Assembly: GCF_024679095.1 (NCBI RefSeq)
Contig: NC_066531.1
Location: 3,776,050-3,840,049, forward strand
DNA: 64,000 nucleotides
From: Eriocheir sinensis
Taxonomy: Eukaryota; Arthropoda; Malacostraca; Decapoda; Varunidae
Reading direction: 5' to 3'
Part shown: positions 32,600-43,132 of the stretch, piece after piece
How the letters are laid out: each line of letters opens with the position of its first letter
Position numbering within the stretch: position 1 is the stretch's first letter
Made by a program: the position numbers and the translations under genes
The notes under the pieces: model-generated
Databases searched by the model: none
What the model was told of the DNA's origin: nothing
Seen by the model: the letters and a program-made list of their open reading frames with translations, nothing else

Positions 32600-33330
32600 A
32601 GAAATTGTAAAGCCAAACCATTAGTTCAAGAATGTAAGGAGTCTGCATGAGGCTAGTTGACCCATACAAGGCAGCTCCTGTAGGCCTAACCCCACTTAAC
32701 CTCTTCATCCATGAATTTATCCAACCTCTTCTTGAATGTTTCTATGGTTCTGGTACCCACAATATGACTGCCAAGCCTGTTCCACTCATCCATGACTCAA
32801 GTGGTTAACCAATTCTTGCCTACGTCTTTGTTGAATCCGAATTTATCTAACTTAACCTGGTAGCAGCGAGGGGCCAAATTTGTGGCTTTACCGTGTAGCA
32901 GCGACGGGCCAAATTTGTGGCTTTACCGTGTAGCAGCGACGGGCCAAATTTGTGGCTTTACCGTGTAGCTGCGACGGGCCAAATTTGTGGCTTTACCGTG
33001 TAGCTGCGACGGGCCAAATTTGAGGCTTTACCGTGTAGCAGCGACAGGCCAAATTTGTGCCATGATTTAAACCCCCAAAATAGATGATACATAAACTGAT
33101 CACAAATGCTTTGATATATATTATGAAATGGTTTGTGTGAGGGGTGATTTTTTCTCATTTTTCTCGCTTAGAGGAACCATTAAGAAACATGGTCCCCGCT
33201 GCTACCGGGTTAAAACCTTTGAGCATAGCAATTTTCCGAGACAGCTGGCCAAAAGATTCTTGCCTGTCTTTGTTGGATCTGAATTTATCTAACTTAAAAC
33301 CACTGAGCAGAGCAATTTCCAGTAAGCCTT
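32600..33330 (-). mobile_element. LINE 3' end split by family A copy A9 (32852-33213)
   Basis: On the minus strand DEWNRLGSHIVGTRTIETFK and KRLDKFMDEE (32690-32790) form another CR1/L2-type C-terminus. A9 has inserted at TTAA (ATCTAAC|TTAACC ... GGGTTAA|AACC). A9 is complete: about six 35-bp units, internal TTAA empty. The flank after A9 (33214-33330) contains two further partial copies of the same LINE segment (TGAATTTATCTAACTTAA). Confidence 0.7.
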
Positions 33331-33398
33331 ATGATATGTATGGGATTAGCTGGCTTCCTCTAACCAATATACTGCGAGTCATTTGTAGGAACGCTCAC

Positions 33399-33559
33399 CT
33401 AATGCCCAAACAGCTTGTTCACAAACGTTTTGGCTGGAGGAGTGTAAGAGCTTAAGGAACAACGGAACTGCTCCCGCGTGGACCACTGCTTGCGTTTGCC
33501 GGGAGGTGCCTGACGCGATGTTGGTGAGGGCCCACGCTGCTTCAAACTGCAGTGACGGG
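33399..33559 (-). CDS. Kap-alpha3: Importin alpha-3 coding exon 4 (ARM 2, major NLS groove)
   Basis: Acceptor CTACAG|CCCGTC, donor TTAG|GTGAGC. It encodes [20 protein letters not shown], then [20 protein letters not shown] and [14 protein letters not shown]. The WALTN and WALGN Trp/Asn pairs form the ladder of the major NLS-binding site in this family. It ends in phase 1 and joins GA of exon 5 to make the Gly of WALGNI. Intron 3, which precedes it in transcript order, is only 745 bp and holds SINE copy D5 and an RTE fragment. Confidence 0.96.
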
Positions 33560-33593
33560 CTGTAGGGGGGAAAAAGTTCGGCATTAATCAAGG

Positions 33594-33770
33594 AATGGAA
33601 TGAAAGTCAGGATGTATTATGAATGGCAGACGTGTGAGCATGGAGGTAAAGATGGATTTGAGAAATAGAATAATAGTACCAACCCTCACATATGATGCAG
33701 TGAAATGTGTTTTTGATAGTGTCTGTAACAGGAGAAAGCTGAAAGTAAATGTCAACAAAAGCTTTGGTTT
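33594..33770 (+). mobile_element. Rearranged RTE fragment
   Basis: GGAATGAAAGTCAGGATGTA, GTGAGCATGGAGGTAAAGAT and CCAACCCTCACATATG match the RTE fragment at 6245-6345. They are followed by an upstream RTE piece (peptide DSVCNRRKLKVNVNKS), out of natural order. Confidence 0.65.
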
Positions 33771-33772
33771 GT

Positions 33773-34128
33773 GAGTTGGAAAGTTTCGTTTAGTCGGCGC
33801 AACATCTGTGGTCATATGCCGGAGAGAGACAGAAGGGGAAGGAATTATAGGAGAAGGGAACAGTTGGAAAGTTTGGTTTAGTCGGCGCAACATCTGTGGT
33901 CATATGCCGGAGAGAGACAGAAGGGGAAGGAATTATAGGAGAAGGGAACAGACCCCAGGAGACAGGACACATCCCCCGATTAATACCTGGTACCCATTCA
34001 CTGCTGAGTGGACAGGGGCGTCGGGTATCGGAAAACCCGCCCAAATTTTTCCACTCCGCCCGGGAATCGAACCCGGGCTCTCTCGTTTGTGAGGCGAGTG
34101 TACTAACCACTGCACCACGAAGCCCCCC
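33773..34128 (-). mobile_element. Family D SINE (copy D5), two tail units
   Basis: Head with B box GGGTTCGATTCCC, two 88-bp units; within the 745-bp intron 3. Confidence 0.88.
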
Positions 34129-34304
34129 AAGAAGAAGAAGAAGAGGAAAGTGAAGATACAGAATGTGAAATACAGAAAGAACATTATAACTTACCTGTTT
34201 GTATGAGTATGGAATATACATAAGAAATAGAAGCAGAAGAAAAGAACAAGAAGATGAAATTGAAACTGCAAAAGACGAAGAAGAAGAAGAAAATCATAGC
34301 TTAC

Positions 34305-34509
34305 TTGTCTGTGCCTTCTAAGCATTTCACAAGAATAGGAAGAATGCCAGACTGGATAAGGTCATCTATTGGTGGATTTCTGTCTGACGAGAGGAGCTTG
34401 CGGGCCGCTTGAACTGCCGTCAACTGCACCATCTGGTCTTCACTGGCTGCGTTCTCCACAATAAGGGCTAGGTTGGCTGCCGTGAGCTGCTTGTCCGCGT
34501 CATCATCAT
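34305..34509 (-). CDS. Kap-alpha3: Importin alpha-3 coding exon 3 (ARM 1 region)
   Basis: Acceptor TTCAG|ATGATG, donor GACAA|GTAAGC. It encodes about residues 60-127: an acidic linker (DDDDADKQL), then [16 protein letters not shown] and the highly conserved [19 protein letters not shown] and [15 protein letters not shown] segment of the first armadillo repeats. The exon ends after two bases of an Asn codon that exon 4 completes. A TTAA composite element starts about 50 bp upstream of the acceptor. Confidence 0.96.
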
Positions 34510-34558
34510 CTGAAGCAAAATGAGAAACTGACGAGATCAATCTTTATTTAAAAACTCC

Positions 34559-35722
34559 TTAACCTGGTACAGCAATGGGGATCATGTTTCTTAACCGTGT
34601 AGCAGCGACGGGCCAAATTTGTGGCTTTACCGTGTAGCAGTGACGGGATAATTTGTGGCTTTACCGTGTAGCAGTGACGGGATAATTTGTGGCTTTATTG
34701 TGTAGCAGTGACGGGATAATTTGTGGTTTTATTGTGTAGCAGCGATGGGCCAAATTTGTGGCTTTACCGTGTAGCAGTGACAGGATAATTTGTGGTTTTA
34801 TTGTGTAGCAGCAATGGGCCAAATTTGTGGCTTTACCGTGTAGCAGTGACGGGATAATTTGTGGTTTTATTGTGTAGCAGCGATGGGCCAAATTTGTGGC
34901 TTTACCATGTAGCAGTGATGGGATAATTTGTGGCTTTACCGTGTAGCAGTGACGGGATAATTTGTGGTTTTATTGTGTAGCAGTGACGGGCCAAATTTGT
35001 GGTTTTATTGTGTAGCAGCGATGGGCCAAATTTGTGGCTTTACCATGTAGCAGTGACGGGATAATTTGTGGTTTTATTGTGTAGCAGCGACGGGCCAAAT
35101 TTGTGGCTTTACCATGTAGCAGCGACGGGCCAAATTTGTGGCTTTACCGTGTAGAAGCGACGGGCCAAATTTGTGGCTTTACCGTGTAGCAGCGACGGGC
35201 CAAATTTGTGGCTGAGAAAAAATCACCCCTCACACAAACCATTTCATAATATATATCAAAGCATTTGTGATCAGATTATGTATCATCTATTTTGGGGGGT
35301 TTATATCATGGCACAAATTTGGCCCGTCACTGCTACATGGTAAAGCCACAAATTTGGCCCGTCGCTGCTACAAGGTAAAGCCAAATTTGGTCTGTCATTA
35401 CAACGGTAAAGCCACAAAATTTGGCCCGTCGCTGCTACACGGTAAAGCCACAAATTTGGCCTGTCGCTACAGGTAAAGCCACAAATTTGGCCTGTCGCTG
35501 CTACATGGTAAAGCCACAAATTTGGCCCGTCGCTGCTACACGGTAAAGCCACAAATTTGGCCCGTCACTGCTACATAGTAAAGCCACAAATTTGGCCTGT
35601 CGCTGCTACATGGTAAAGCCACAAATTTGGCCCGTCACTGCTACATAGTAAAGCCACAAATTTGGCCTGTCGCTGCTACATGGTAAAGCCACAAATTTGG
35701 CCCGTCGCTGCTACCAGGTTAA
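34559..35722 (-). mobile_element. Nested family A elements A10/A11 with degenerate array
   Basis: Outer copy: TTAACCTGGTACAGCAATGG to CATGTTTC (34559-34590), resuming at GAGAAAAAATCACCCCTCAC (35214) and ending CTACCAGGTTAA (35722). Inner array: TTAACCGTGTAGCAGCGACG from 34591, about 18 units including a 34-bp variant GCAGTGACGGGATAATTTGT with alternating spacing. The inner copy's far end is missing. The insertion point is again the TTAA after CATGTTTC. Confidence 0.8.
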
Positions 35723-35938
35723 GCATTGACAAAGGAAATTAAAGTACCAAGTTAAAGACATTCAGAAAGCAAACAGTGTCATCTCAGTGGAGAAATATGA
35801 CAGGTTGAATACAGTTAGTCAGCGAGGAGCAGATGTGGCAAATAGGCCTTGATTGCTCTGCTGGGGACTGTGTGACCGAATCTTTCCACAAAACATAATG
35901 TGTAATCCAAACAAGCATATTAACTTAGCAATCCTCAT

Positions 35939-36250
35939 GTAGGCAGGTGGCTGAGTGGTAGCGTGCTGGGCCCACATTCACCGCGTGATGGACGACGCGG
36001 GTTCGAATCCCCACGCTACCACCTGGGATTTTTCAGTCACCGCCGAGTGGCTTAAAACTACCCACATGCTGTCCTGAAGTCCACCCATCAACCCGGACTC
36101 TAGAGGAAACCGTCCAAGTGAATCGAGAGAGTTCGGGGGGCAGCATGAGCCAAGAGAAGATGGCGCCACTATAAACACTTGCCTGCGCCATGATGGGCTG
36201 GGGCCGAACACCATCCAGGCCCCTCAAGCAAGCCTACCGGTTCTATAGGG
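35939..36250 (+). mobile_element. Family E SINE (copy E4)
   Basis: GTAGGCAGGTGGCTGAGTGG, B box GGGTTCGAATCCC, body to GTTCTATAGGGGTAGG and an A/T-rich tail. Confidence 0.88.
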
Positions 36251-36464
36251 GTAGGGGTAAAAATAAAAAAATAAAATATATATATAAAAAAACCTATGGA
36301 TTATGCAATGTTATTATACTATATCATATAGATCTTAATCATCATTGCTAGTTGTTCGTAAAATTACGTTCATTCTGTTTAAAATAACATGTAAAGTGAT
36401 TTTTATGTTAATATTTTTGGGATATGAGATGTATCGACGGGATTCCTATTAATTTCAACGGTGA

Positions 36465-37125
36465 AATTTGTTTTGGTTTACGAGTGTTTTGATGTGTGAG
36501 CAAAATTCTGGAACGTATTAACCCTTTCTTTACGAGCTCCATTTTTCCGGCATTTTTTTCCTTTACTAACTTATAAAAAAAGTGTTTAAGATGACTTGCC
36601 ACTTTCTAACACAGCAGAAAAATGTCTATGCAAACTTGTATTCCACTGAAGCAAATGGAAAAGAAAGCTAAAACATCCTTGCTGCTGTCTTGACTTCTTA
36701 TTTTTGAGTGTCCCGTGGCGAAGTGGTTAAACTCATAAGCCGAGGTGTGACTATTTCAGCGGAGAGATATTTCCCGCACTACCGGCCGGCATAATAGACT
36801 GCTCCCGTGTCCCATCCTAAAAGTTGTTTTGGTTTACGAGCGTTTTGATGTGCGAGCAAAATTCTGGAACAGATTAAACCCATAAGCCGAGGTGTGACTA
36901 TTTCAGCGGAGAGATATTTCCCGCACTACCGGCCGGCATAATAGACTGCTCCCGTGTCCCATCTTAAAAGTTGTTTTGGTTTACGAGTGTTTTGATGTGT
37001 GAGCAAAATTCTGGAACGGATTAAACCCCTAAGCCGAGGTATGACTATTTCAGCGGAGAGATATTTCTTGCACTACCGGCCAGCATAATAGACTGCTCCC
37101 GTGTCCCATCCCTCGCTGCATGCCA
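36465..37125 (+). repeat. Three imperfect repeats of about 137 bp, the first unit interrupted
   Basis: TTTTGGTTTACGAGTGTTTT, AAGCCGAGGTGTGACTATTT and CACTACCGGCCGGCATAATA recur in order at about 36470/36740, 36825-36960 and 36965-37100. The first unit is interrupted by TTAACCCTTTCTTTACGAGC (36518), probably the end of another TTAA element. Confidence 0.75.
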
Positions 37126-37740
37126 AAGGAATTTAAACCAACCAAACCTAATTTAACGTAGCTGCAGTTGCCCGGAGCCCCCAATGATTGGATGTCATGA
37201 CGCTGACGATAGGTAAACATGACCTGTACATGTCACAACAGCTTGAAACTTGGGGCGACAATGCGAGAGTCAGGATGGCGAGAATTTTGGAGTAAGTGCA
37301 AAACTCGAGTGGGTATATACCGTACAGTAATACCAGGGATTACGAGTGTATTACTTTACGAGAGTGTTGATTTACGCGCAACACAACTTCACTAAAAATC
37401 CCTCGGTGTGGTTTCTGACGCCTAAGTATTGCCAAGAGACATCAGAATCTACCTCTCTTAACGATAACTATGAGTTTCGTTATGTGAGCCCAGACAGTTT
37501 TGGGGTAGGAAGTTGGGAAATATAATCGGCTGAGTATGACAATCTGGCAATGTTGATGAGTATCTTTAGACGAGTCAAGGACACGAGCGTGGGTTCCCTG
37601 TGTTTGCTGCAAGACGAGCGCACTCACAGCGATAAACAATGGCAATGGGTCTCGGGCTGGTGTCACACTGGGTCTTTTTCTTACAATCGCGTTGGCGTAG
37701 CTGGCAACTCCAACTATCCTGGGTGTACGTCACTCCCTAG

Positions 37741-38182
37741 GGGGCTTCGTGGTGCAGTGGTTAGCACACTCCGCTCACAACCGAGAGAGCCCGGGTTCGA
37801 TTCCCCGGCGGAGTGGAAAAATTTGTTTGGCTTTTCCGATACCCTACGCCCCTGTCCACCCAGCAGTGAATGGGTACCAGGTATTAATCGGGGGTTGTGT
37901 CCCGTCTCCTGGGGTCTGTTCCCTTCTCCTATGATTCCTTCCCCTTCTGTCTCTCTCCGGCACATGACCACAGATGTTGCGCCGACTAAACGAAACTTTC
38001 CAACTGTTCCCTTCTCCTATAATTCCTTCCCCTTCTGTCTCTCTCCGGCATATGACCACAGATGTTGCGCCCACTAAACCAAACTTTCCAACTGTTCCCT
38101 TCTCCTATAATTCCTTCCCCTTCTGTCTCTCTCCGGCATATGACCACAGATGTTGCGCTGACTAAACGAAACTTTCCAACTA
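37741..38182 (+). mobile_element. Family D SINE (copy D6), plus strand, three tail units
   Basis: Reads directly: GGGGCTTCGTGGTGCAGTGG, TTAGCACACTCCGCTCACAA, GGTTCGATTCC, body, then three 88-bp units. The anticodon loop CTCACAA is intact. Confidence 0.9.
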
Positions 38183-38249
38183 TCTAAGTCACTCACAACC
38201 AAGGAAGGATGGTTGCCCGTATCCACAATGTAAACAAACCAGTTCCCCT

Positions 38250-38520
38250 GTATCCGCATGGCGCTGGCTGCAAAAGTATGGGTTACTGTGGTTTGTGGTA
38301 TTGCTACTCAAACTATTGACTTGTTGCTTCAGTCAAATGGAAGGAAGAAGCAATTGTGGGTATGATCATGGCTTCACAGACGGGAGGACAGGAGCGTTTA
38401 CCCGAACCAACAACTTCCTCTTGGTTTGGCCTAAGGGCGAACCTGCGACCAGCGAGACGGGAGAGTCGCTCCTTAACCAGTCTGCCGAAGAGGTGCCCAC
38501 AGGGGAGGCTCGCCCATCAG
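38250..38520 (+). CDS. Candidate coding exon of unknown protein (hydrophobic stretch, strong donor)
   Basis: I do not recognise this. One plus-strand frame stays open through the region and reads SAWRWLQKYGLLWFVVLLLK then LLTCCFSQMEGRSNCGYDHG, followed by a polar segment to EEVPTGEARPSG. It then meets a consensus donor CATCAG|GTAAGTCA at 38520/38521. The hydrophobic run of about 15 residues could be a signal peptide or type II membrane anchor. No ATG lies just upstream in this frame; a CTG or an upstream exon would be needed. It sits antisense inside Kap-alpha3 intron 2, between SINE D6 and repeat C3. Composition is more balanced than in the surrounding repeats. It may be chance or a transposon piece. 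Confidence 0.3.
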
Positions 38521-38589
38521 GTAAGTCAACTGCACTACATATATACACATTAACAAGAGGGATGAGGTAGAAATTAAGGTCAGTATTAA

Positions 38590-38890
38590 AAGACCAGCTA
38601 TTTCTAAAGGTCAAAGAGAGGGTCATTCGAGTTCTAATGAGTGTTTCTTCAGGTTCATGGTACAGAGGAAGGGTCAAACTACCACCAGGGTCATACAACT
38701 GCTCCTGTAAATGCCCACAACTCCTACGAAAGCCTTGTCAAATATGTGTTTCTTTAGGTTCACGGTACAGAGGAAGGGTCAAACTACCACCAGGGTCATA
38801 GAGGTACTCCTGTAAATGCCCACAACTCCTACGAAAGCCTTGCCAAATATGTGTTCCTGGGCAGCGAAATGTCTTATTATACGACCCTAA
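38590..38890 (+). repeat. Family C minisatellite remnant (C3)
   Basis: Two units: TTCAGGTTCATGGTACAGAG at about 38650 and TTTAGGTTCACGGTACAGAG at about 38753, both with CCACAACTCCTACGAAAGCC. Confidence 0.8.
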
Positions 38891-38977
38891 GGATTCTTGT
38901 GCAGGGCCATACTGAGTCAGCTGATTGAATGTAAACAGATAACATTCCATAATTTTATCCCTGTTGATGTAGGAGCA

Positions 38978-39622
38978 TTAACCCCTTAGATGCTGATTTC
39001 CTACCAGAAGACATCACCAAGCTACAGGAGTGGAGCAAAAAGTGGCTGCTACAATTCAATGAAGAAAAATGTAAAGTCCTGCACCTTGGGAGGGGATATC
39101 CAGCACACCAATACCACATGGGAAACACTCCACTATCCACCACAGAGGCAGAGAAAGACCTGGGAGTATATGTTACCAGGCTACCAGTGAAGGGATATCC
39201 AGCATACCAATACCACATGGGAAACACTCCACTATCCACCACAGAGGCAGAGAAAGACATGGGAGTATATGTTACCAGGCTACCAGTGAAGGGATATCCA
39301 CCACACCAATACCACATGGGAAACACTCCACTATCCACCACAGAGGCAGAGAAAGACCTGGGAGTATATGTTACCAGGCTACCAGTGAAGGGATATCCAG
39401 CACACCAATACCACATGGGAAACACTCCACTATCCACCACAGAGGCAGAGAAAGACCTGGGAGTGTATGTTACCAGGCTACCAGTGAAGGGATATCCAGC
39501 ACACCAATACCACATGGGAAACACTCCACTATCCACCACAGAGGCAGAGAAAGACCTGGGAGTGTATGTTACCAGGCTACCAGTGAAAGCCAAATCCGTG
39601 CCAATCGCAGCGGACGGGTTGA
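38978..39622 (+). mobile_element. Family L element (copy L2), five 99-bp repeats
   Basis: TTAACCCCTTAGATGCTGAT to GCAGCGGACGGGTTGA (right TTAA mutated). Same RT-derived core as L1 but with five units; unit variants include AYQYHMG, PPHQYHMG and KDMGVYVT. Open frames run through on both strands. Confidence 0.75.
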
Positions 39623-39688
39623 TGTGTGGTTGGCGGACACATGCATGAATGTAGCAAAGAGGGGCACGAGGGTAGCAAATTGTTCCAT

Positions 39689-39930
39689 GACAAGCACGCT
39701 ACCACCTCGGATTTTTCAGTCACCGCCGAGTGGCTTAAAACTACCCACATGCTGTCCTGAAGACCACCCATCAACCCGGACTCTAGAGGAAACCGTCCAA
39801 GTGAATCAAGGAGTTCCGGGGAGCAGCATGAGCCAAGGGAAGATGGCGCCACTATAAACACTTGCCTGCGCCATGATGGGCTGGGGCCGACCACCATCCA
39901 GGCCCCGAAAGAAAGCCTACCAGCGCTATA
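39689..39930 (+). mobile_element. Family E SINE, head-truncated (copy E5)
   Basis: Begins at AGCACGCTACCACCTCGGAT, i.e. after the tRNA-like head, and continues through the body to GAAAGCCTACCAGCGCTATA. Confidence 0.85.
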
Positions 39931-39977
39931 GAACATTATGGAAAAAAAGACTTCATGAACACTTTTACGGAGACCAT

Positions 39978-40242
39978 GTTGGAAAGGTTGGTTTAGTCAG
40001 CGCAACATCTGTGGTCATATGCCGGAGAGAGACAGAAGGGGAAGGAATTATAGGAGAAGGGAACAGACCCCAGGAGACAGGACACAACCCCCGATTAATA
40101 CCTGGTACCCATTCACTGCTGGGTGGACAGGGGCGTAGGGTATCGGAAAAGCCGACCAAATTTTTCCACTCCACCCGGGAATCGAACCCGGGCTCTCTCG
40201 GTTGTGAGCTGAGTGTGCTAACCACTGCACCACGAAGCCCCC
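39978..40242 (-). mobile_element. Family D SINE (copy D7), single tail unit
   Basis: Complete head with GGGTTCGATTCCCGGG and one 88-bp tail unit. Confidence 0.88.
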
Positions 40243-40322
40243 ACCACACCTTGGTACAATCAACATTAGGACCCTCTAAGGAAACAAATGGGCCAGGTGG
40301 CAGGCCTTAGAAGGGAGCCAGG

Positions 40323-40828
40323 TTAACCCCTTCACTACGGCCGGGCCAAAACAGTGTCCCGCGCCGTATCCGAGATCGCCGTGCACGCCAAATTTCAAAT
40401 GTCGCTATTCAATATGACAAGTTTTCAGCCATAAACTCAACACAATCATCATGTATTATATATGAAAACATGCAGAATTAAATGGTGCACATAAAGAAAC
40501 TCACTACGGCCAGGCCAAAACACTGCCCCGTGCCGTATCCGAGATCGCCGTGCACGCCAAACTTCAAATGTCGCTATTGAATATAACAAGTTTTCAGCCA
40601 TAAACTCAACACAATCATCATGTATTATATATGAAAACATGCAGAATTAAATGGTGCACATAAAGAAACATAAATTAATTGAAAATGTTGAGATGTAAGC
40701 ATAAATATAGGGATAAAATTACTCGTATATTGGCTTAAGCGAGCCTGGACGCGGTATGTGTGTCCTCGGATATGGTACGGGGCATGCAAGGACACAGTAT
40801 ACGCGACCTCGTGTTGAAGGGGTCAGGA
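40323..40828. mobile_element. Family K TTAA element (copy K1) with a 167-bp duplication
   Basis: Starts TTAACCCCTTCACTACGGCC and ends CTCGTGTTGAAGGGG (terminal TTAA lost). CACTACGGCC to CACATAAAGAAAC is duplicated at 40332-40498 and 40499-40671. Confidence 0.75.
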
Positions 40829-41036
40829 AATGGGGAGAGCCAGGCATCTGTTCAGTCGAGGAGGACACGCACTACTGTTGCTACCCCTATATTTACGCCT
40901 TCAATCATTTTTTATAATTTCTTCATCATGTGTTCATATATGTTCCTACTTACCATCGTTGTAAATGCATATAGAAACCATAACAGTAGTGAGCCATAGT
41001 ATTGTAGCCTAAACAAAATTAATTATAACATACAGG

Positions 41037-41638
41037 GAACAGTTGGAAAGTTTGGTTTAGTCGGCGCAACATCTGTGGTCATATGCCGGAGAGAGACAGA
41101 AGGGGAAGGAATTATAGGAGAAGGGAACAGTTGGAAAGTTTGGTTTAGTCGGCGCAACATCTGTGGTCATATGCCGGAGAGAGACAGGAGAGGGAAGGAA
41201 TTATAGGAGAAGGGAACAGTTGGAAAGTTTGGTTTAGTCGGCGCAACATCTGTGGTCATATGCCGGAGAGAGACAGACGGGGAAGGAATTATAGGAGAAG
41301 GGAACAGTTGGAAAGTTTGGTTTAGTCGGCGCAACATCTGTGGTCATATGCCGGAGAGAGACAGAAGGGGAAGGAATTATAGGAGAAGAGAACAGTTGGA
41401 AAGTTTGGTTTAGTCGGCGCAACATCTGTGGTCATATGCCGGAGAGAGACAGAAGGGGAAGGAATTATAGGAGAAGGGAACAGACCCCAGGAGACGGGAC
41501 ACAACCCCCAATTAATACCTGGTACCCATTCACTGCTGGGTGGACAGGAGCGTAGGGTATCGGATAAGCCGCCCAAATTTTTCCACTCCGCCCGGGAATC
41601 GAACCTGGGTGTGCTAACCACTGCACCGTGAAGCCCCT
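41037..41638 (-). mobile_element. Family D SINE (copy D8), five tail units
   Basis: Five 88-bp units (41041-41475), then the body. The tRNA-like head has lost the stretch between the B box and the GTGTGCTAACC segment. Confidence 0.87.
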
Positions 41639-41906
41639 AGGAGCAGGCGTCGATGAAATAAATGCTAATGTTGAACAAACACCTAAAATCTGTAGGAAAA
41701 TGTTTAACCCCGAAGATAACCTTTAAATGCATCTTATACAAAAAGTACAGGCTAAGTTTGGGGTACACAACAAAGCTGCAAGTGGCCTCAGTGCTCATCT
41801 CTGTCACACTGGCCCTAGAGCTTGTGTTGCCCATATTTCCTCGGAACACAAGACCAGTGTGACAACTGAGTTACAGCTGTTTAGTTTCCCTATGTCTCCC
41901 AAGGTA
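41639..41906. other. Unassigned sequence
   Basis: GGAGCAGGCGTCGATGAAAT at the start resembles the RTE 3' end seen at 6750. Nothing else recognised. Confidence 0.3.
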
Positions 41907-42314
41907 CAGGTAACTCTCGATTTACGCGAGTTTGGTTTACGCGTTTTTGAAATAACGCGTGGTCCAAAAATCCAAATAAATGTTTAATTTACACGTTTTT
42001 TCACTTATACGCGATATTTTATGGAGTGTCCACCAGATGTCTCACGCAACTGGACTCACACGGCCACACAGTTCTTCCCGCGCGCCACTTGAACAACAAT
42101 ACAGTACCCACGCTGCTCAACAACAACAACACCCTCGCTGCTGTGCTACCACGAGGGGAAGGGCAGCCAGAGGAGGAACCACGAGAGGGAGAGGAGTCAG
42201 AGTGATACAGTAGGCAATAGAGGTACAAACCGACCTCTTGTTGGATTTACATCGTTTTTGATTTACGCGATGACCTCTTCAAGGACACAATACTTGCATA
42301 AATCGAGTTACTTG
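41907..42314. mobile_element. Family F MITE (copy F3), TA-flanked
   Basis: CAGGTAACTCTCGATTTACG to CATAAATCGAGTTACTTG; TA on both sides. Confidence 0.88.
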
Positions 42315-42539
42315 TACTTATATATCAACAAGCCTGAAAGGGAGGAGGAAGAGCTGGGTGGGTTGCGCATTGATTCAAACCCAAGCCCATGGATTCATAG
42401 CAGGGCAGGTTAACTACAATACCATGGAAGGCTATTATAAAAGTGTCTCTTATATACCAAAAATTTCTGTATATTAGTATTATAACAGGAGAATAAGGTA
42501 GTTGAAATTCTATTGGACTTTATTTCCTCAGTGACCCCA

Positions 42540-42867
42540 TGTAGGCAGGTGGCTGAGTGGTAGCGTGCTGGGCCCACATTCACCGCGTGACGGACGACGC
42601 GGGTTCGAATCCCCACGCTACCACCTGGGATTTTTCAGTCACCGCCGAGTGGCTTAAAACTACCCACATGCTGTCCTGAAGACCACCCATCAACCCGGAC
42701 TCTAGCGGAAACCGTCCAAGTGAATCAAGGAGGAGTTCCGGGGGGCAGCATGAGCCAAGAGAGGATGGCGCCACTATAAACACTTGCCTGTGCCATGATG
42801 GGCTGGGGCCAACTACCATCCAGGCCCCTCAAGCAAGCCTACCAGCGCCATATGCATAGATGTAAAA

Positions 42868-42902
<35 letters not shown>
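42540..42902 (+). mobile_element. Family E SINE (copy E6) with (AAT)n tail
   Basis: GTAGGCAGGTGGCTGAGTGG, B box GGGTTCGAATCCC, full body, then an (AAT)n tail at 42868-42902. It ends about 20 bp short of the exon 2 donor region of Kap-alpha3. Confidence 0.88.
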
Positions 42903-42903
<1 letters not shown>

Positions 42904-42923
42904 TTAGATATATCGACACCCAC

Positions 42924-43029
42924 CTGTTGTTGAGTCTGTGGTTGGTACATTTCTTCGTTTTAAGAAAGTCTCCTCTCTTTTGTTCTTCCTAAGTTCAACT
43001 GTGACTTCTGTTCTTCTTCTTCGCATTTC
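42924..43029 (-). CDS. Kap-alpha3: Importin alpha-3 coding exon 2 (importin-beta-binding domain)
   Basis: Acceptor CCTCAG|GAAATG and donor ACAG|GTGGGT bound this exon. It encodes residues 25-59 plus one base: EMRRRRTEVTVELRKNKR, then EETFLKRRNVP, then TTDSTT. This basic helix is the core of the importin-beta-binding (IBB) domain, which binds importin beta and autoinhibits the NLS groove when importin beta is absent. The exon starts in phase 0 after KDQD of exon 1 and ends in phase 1, so the split codon (G|AT, Asp) completes in exon 3. SINE copies D9 and E6 lie on either side. Confidence 0.95.
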
Positions 43030-43132
43030 CTGAGGAGTAAATTAAAGTGCATTAAAATTTAATTGCCACATACATTTCAAAGCAAGAACTTTTCACACAA
43101 GCATATGTAAAAAAAGTTTAAAATCAAGTGAA

